Below are positions 61,597-64,000 of a stretch of 64,000 bases of DNA, piece by piece. Source of the DNA: Desulfoscipio gibsoniae DSM 7213. Its GTDB lineage: Bacteria > Bacillota > Desulfotomaculia > Desulfotomaculales > Desulfallaceae. A model generated the notes under the pieces. It made no database searches and had not been told where the DNA came from. It saw only the letters and a list, made by a program, of their open reading frames with translations. Location: the NCBI RefSeq assembly GCF_000233715.2, contig NC_021184.1:2132001-2196000 (forward strand). The letters are read 5' to 3'. Position numbers and translations under genes: made by a program. Position 1 is the stretch's first letter; every line of letters begins with the position of its first letter.

Positions 61597-63549
61597 TTAC
61601 GCTTTATAAATTGCATCAAATTTACAGCCCAGCAGACAAGAACCGCACTTGATGCACTTGGTGGCATCGATAACGTGAGGCTCTTTCTTCTCGCCTGTAA
61701 TGGCCCCGGCCGGGCAGTTCTTGGCGCACTTGCCGCAGCCTTTACATTTTTCGGGGTCAATTTTGAATACCAATAGGGCACTGCAGGCCCCGGCGGGACA
61801 GCGCTTGTCCTGAATATGAGCAATGTACTCGTCCTTGAAGTAACGCATGGTGGATAAAATGGGGTTGGGGCAGGTCTGGCCCAGCCCGCACAAAGCAGTA
61901 TTTTTAACCACTCGGCCAAGGCGTTCCAGGGTATCCAAATCCTCCATTTTACCTTCGCCATCGCAGATACGGGTCAGAATTTCCAGCATGCGCTTGGTGC
62001 CTTCCCGGCAGGGAGTACACTTACCGCAGGACTCGGACTGGGTAAAGGTAAGGAAGAACTTGGCCACGTCCACCATACAGGTGGTTTCATCCATTACCAC
62101 CAAGCCCCCGGAACCCATCATAGCCCCGGCAGCGGTGAGGGAATCATAGTCCACTGGCAGGTCCAGGTTTTCTTCGGGGATACAGCCACCGGAAGGTCCG
62201 CCTATCTGCACGGCTTTAAATTTTTTGCCGTTTTGAATGCCGCCGCCAATGGTGAAGATAATGTCCCTTAAGGTCATCCCCATGGGTACTTCCACCAGGC
62301 CGGTGTTGTTCACTTTACCGGTCAATGCGAAAATCTTGGTGCCCTTGCTCTTTTCAGTGCCCAGCTTGGCGTAGTTTTCACCGCCGTTGCGCAGTATATA
62401 GGGCACGTTGGCATAGGTTTCCACGTTATTCAGGTTGGTGGGTTTGCCCCATAGACCGCTTTGAGCCGGAAAGGGCGGCCTTACCCTGGGCATGCCGCGG
62501 TTGCCTTCGATGGAGGTGAGCAGCGCGGTCTCCTCCCCGCATACAAACGCACCGGCACCGGCTTTAATTTTAATATGGAAGTTAAATCCAGAATTCAATA
62601 TGTTATCACCCAGTATGCCGTATTGTTCGGCCTGGGCAATGGCGATTTTCAAACGCTCAATAGCCAGGGGATACTCGGCCCGCACGTAAATATAGCCCTC
62701 ATCGGCACCTACCGCGTAACCGCAAATCATCATGCCTTCCAGTACGGCGTGGGGGTCGCCCTCCAGCACGCTGCGGTCCATAAAGGCACCCGGGTCGCCT
62801 TCGTCAGCGTTACAGACAACGTACTTCTTATCGCCCTGTGCCTGGCGTACAAAGCCCCACTTCATGCCGGTGGGGAATCCGGCACCGCCGCGGCCGCGCA
62901 GGCCCGACTTTTTCACATCCTCAATGACTTCTTCTGGAGTCATTTCAAACAGTGCCTTCACAAAACCTGCATAGCCGTCATTGGCAATGTATTCGCCTAC
63001 ATCCTCGGGGTTGATATGACCGCAATTGTGTAGCACGAGGCGCTGTTGTTTAGCGTAAAAGGGCACGTCATTATAAGTTTTGGACAGCTCGCCGGTGGTG
63101 TGGTCTTTGTAGAGCAACCGCTCCACCACCTGGCCGCCCACCAGGTTTTGCTCCACTATTTCAGGCACATCGGTATCTTGTACCCGTACGTAAAAAGTCT
63201 TGTCGGGTTCCACAATCATTAACGGGCCTTGCTCGCAAAAACCATGGCAGCCTGTGATGGTGATCTTCACTTTGTCAGTGAGGTTATGCTTCTGCAGTTC
63301 TTCCTTTAAAACATCCACCAGTTTTTTAGAACCGGAGGAGGTGCAGCCTGTACCGGCACAAATAAGTATGTTTTTCTTATCAGAACCTACCGGAAGGTGT
63401 ATATTAGCCAGTAACTCCTGCCGTTTTTGCCGGCAGGCTGCGTCGTCATGGCAGATAGGGCCTTCTTTGATGCACTTGATGAAGTCCCGGCAGGGATTTT
63501 GTGGTTCGTGGGTGCATTTGTCACAGCACTTGTCCAATAGATTGTTCAA
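61597..63549 (-). CDS. NuoF/HydB-like NADH-oxidising subunit with N- and C-terminal ferredoxin domains
   Basis: 650 residues. N-terminal thioredoxin-like [2Fe-2S] domain (about 55-150; CAGTGCTSSGS and GCHGFCEQGP), NADH/FMN core (GLRGRGGAGFPTGMKWGF, CNADEGDPGAF, GAGAFVCGEETALL), the [4Fe-4S] site ESCGKCTPCREGTKRM with CGLGQTCPN, and two C-terminal [4Fe-4S] motifs (CKGCGKCAKNCPAGAI, CIKCGSCLLGCKFDAI). This is the HydB/NfnF-like type found in bifurcating hydrogenases and formate dehydrogenases of anaerobes. It couples the catalytic subunits to NAD(H) and possibly ferredoxin. Cys-rich N-terminal residues 1-40 may bind a further cluster. Confidence 0.93.
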   Translation of the reverse strand: MNNLLDKCCDKCTHEPQNPCRDFIKCIKEGPICHDDAACRQKRQELLANIHLPVGSDKKNILICAGTGCTSSGSKKLVDVLKEELQKHNLTDKVKITITGCHGFCEQGPLMIVEPDKTFYVRVQDTDVPEIVEQNLVGGQVVERLLYKDHTTGELSKTYNDVPFYAKQQRLVLHNCGHINPEDVGEYIANDGYAGFVKALFEMTPEEVIEDVKKSGLRGRGGAGFPTGMKWGFVRQAQGDKKYVVCNADEGDPGAFMDRSVLEGDPHAVLEGMMICGYAVGADEGYIYVRAEYPLAIERLKIAIAQAEQYGILGDNILNSGFNFHIKIKAGAGAFVCGEETALLTSIEGNRGMPRVRPPFPAQSGLWGKPTNLNNVETYANVPYILRNGGENYAKLGTEKSKGTKIFALTGKVNNTGLVEVPMGMTLRDIIFTIGGGIQNGKKFKAVQIGGPSGGCIPEENLDLPVDYDSLTAAGAMMGSGGLVVMDETTCMVDVAKFFLTFTQSESCGKCTPCREGTKRMLEILTRICDGEGKMEDLDTLERLGRVVKNTALCGLGQTCPNPILSTMRYFKDEYIAHIQDKRCPAGACSALLVFKIDPEKCKGCGKCAKNCPAGAITGEKKEPHVIDATKCIKCGSCLLGCKFDAIYKA

Positions 63550-63565
63550 TTGCCAGGCCTCCTTC

Positions 63566-64000
63566 CTACTCGTATTTTTTAACTATGGCTACGGCTTTGT
63601 CCGGTGTTAAACGGCCGTGGGTGTCGTCATTGACCATCATCACTGGGGCAAGCCCGCAGGCACCCAGGCAAGCCACGGTTTCCAGCGTATAGCGCAGATC
63701 CTCGGTGCTTTCATTGCGGCCTACGCCCAAATCGGTGGATACAGCGTCAAATACTTTGGCGGCACCCCGTACGTGGCAGGCTGTACCCTGGCACATGCGG
63801 ATAATGTTGCGTCCCCTGGGTTTCAGGTGAAACTGGGAATAAAAGGTGGCCACCCCGAAGGTTTTGCTGAAGGGTACACCAATTTCTTGGGAGATTTTTT
63901 TCATTACATCGCCGGGCAGGTAACCGAAAATTTCCTGGGCTTCCTGCAGCAGGGGAATCAAAGCTCCCTTAAAATTCCGGTACTTGTCGAAAACCTCTTG
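63566..64000 (-). CDS. NuoE/HydC-like [2Fe-2S] subunit, 5' end outside the window
   Basis: The frame is open to the right edge, so only the C-terminal about 144 residues are present. Codons before the TTG at 63961 continue the family N-terminus (VFDKYRNFKGALIPLLQEA), so that TTG is not the start. The [2Fe-2S] Cys are in RMCQGTACHVRGA and TVACLGACGLAPVMM. It is the small partner of the NuoF-like protein that follows 16 bases downstream. The operon promoter is beyond the window. Confidence 0.93.
   Translation of the reverse strand, partial: QEVFDKYRNFKGALIPLLQEAQEIFGYLPGDVMKKISQEIGVPFSKTFGVATFYSQFHLKPRGRNIIRMCQGTACHVRGAAKVFDAVSTDLGVGRNESTEDLRYTLETVACLGACGLAPVMMVNDDTHGRLTPDKAVAIVKKYE

Noticed and set aside
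1-64000. CRISPR arrays, tRNA or rRNA genes, prophage or transposase genes
   Set aside because: No regular repeats with spacers, no cloverleaf with CCA-type 3' end, and no recognisable phage or transposase proteins were seen.

Overview
The window looks like chromosomal DNA of an anaerobic, Gram-positive, spore-former-type member of the Clostridia, most like the Desulfotomaculum/Pelotomaculum group. This is an inference from gene content and order: strong GGAGG ribosome sites, frequent TTG starts, a complete futalosine menaquinone operon, SelA/SelB together with a selenocysteine formate dehydrogenase, several ferredoxin-type proteins, and YufNOPQ-type and LytST-type systems. No rRNA, tRNA, CRISPR array, prophage or transposase was seen. 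Nearly all genes are on the minus strand.

Layout: (1) 1-3100, an FtsX/MacB-type ABC exporter (permease cut by the left edge) with its own histidine kinase and response regulator. (2) 3400-9220, mixed small genes: ferritin-like protein, YigZ, DNA polymerase IV, a universal stress protein, a membrane protein, a non-coding block of degenerate tandem repeats, a possible 31-residue hydrophobic microprotein, and a membrane protein with a degenerate Mrr-like nuclease domain. (3) 9549-21310, purine metabolism: an orphan 2-oxoacid oxidoreductase beta subunit, a GNAT, purL-purQ, a second stress protein, and a nucleoside uptake operon (BMP lipoprotein, ATPase, two permeases, xpt) that starts with a translationally coupled leader ORF. 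(4) 21480-28909, rnhA, a DUF456 protein, a Ser-rich small protein, MidA-like methyltransferase, selA-selB, and an amidohydrolase. (5) 29024-33511, trkH-trkA potassium uptake and an ADP-forming acyl-CoA synthetase-like protein. (6) 33657-40162, menaquinone operon in transcription order: HepS-like protein, ubiD, ubiA, mqnE, mqnA, mqnC. (7) 40333-49178, speH, a large phosphatase-like membrane protein, ferredoxin, a NapH-like Fe-S membrane protein under an operator-like promoter, and acpS-nnrDE-alr. (8) 49328-54315, LytS/LytT two-component system beside acetyl-CoA synthetase. (9) 54939-64000, Na/phosphate cotransporter, a HEAT-like protein, and a NADH-linked formate dehydrogenase operon (NuoE-like, NuoF-like, a truncated FdhA-like Fe-S protein, selenocysteine FdhA) that runs off the right edge.

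Functional links: selA and selB supply the machinery needed to read the in-frame UGA of fdhA, which is followed by a recognisable SECIS-like hairpin. The NuoE/NuoF-like proteins would link formate oxidation or CO2 reduction to NAD(H), possibly with ferredoxin. The menaquinone operon suggests membrane-based anaerobic respiration. The acetate/acyl-CoA ligases, the Fe-S proteins and the orphan oxidoreductase subunit fit a ferredoxin-based anaerobic metabolism.

The less explained items are a 59-bp perfect palindrome present twice, the degenerate repeat block at 7.68-8.07 kb, the leader ORF overlapping a terminator-like hairpin in front of the nucleoside transporter, the truncated fdhA paralogue, the missing standard start codon of acpS, and the degenerate membrane-bound Mrr-like protein. 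Many starts were moved from the longest reading frame to the codon supported by a ribosome site; these are stated in each entry.
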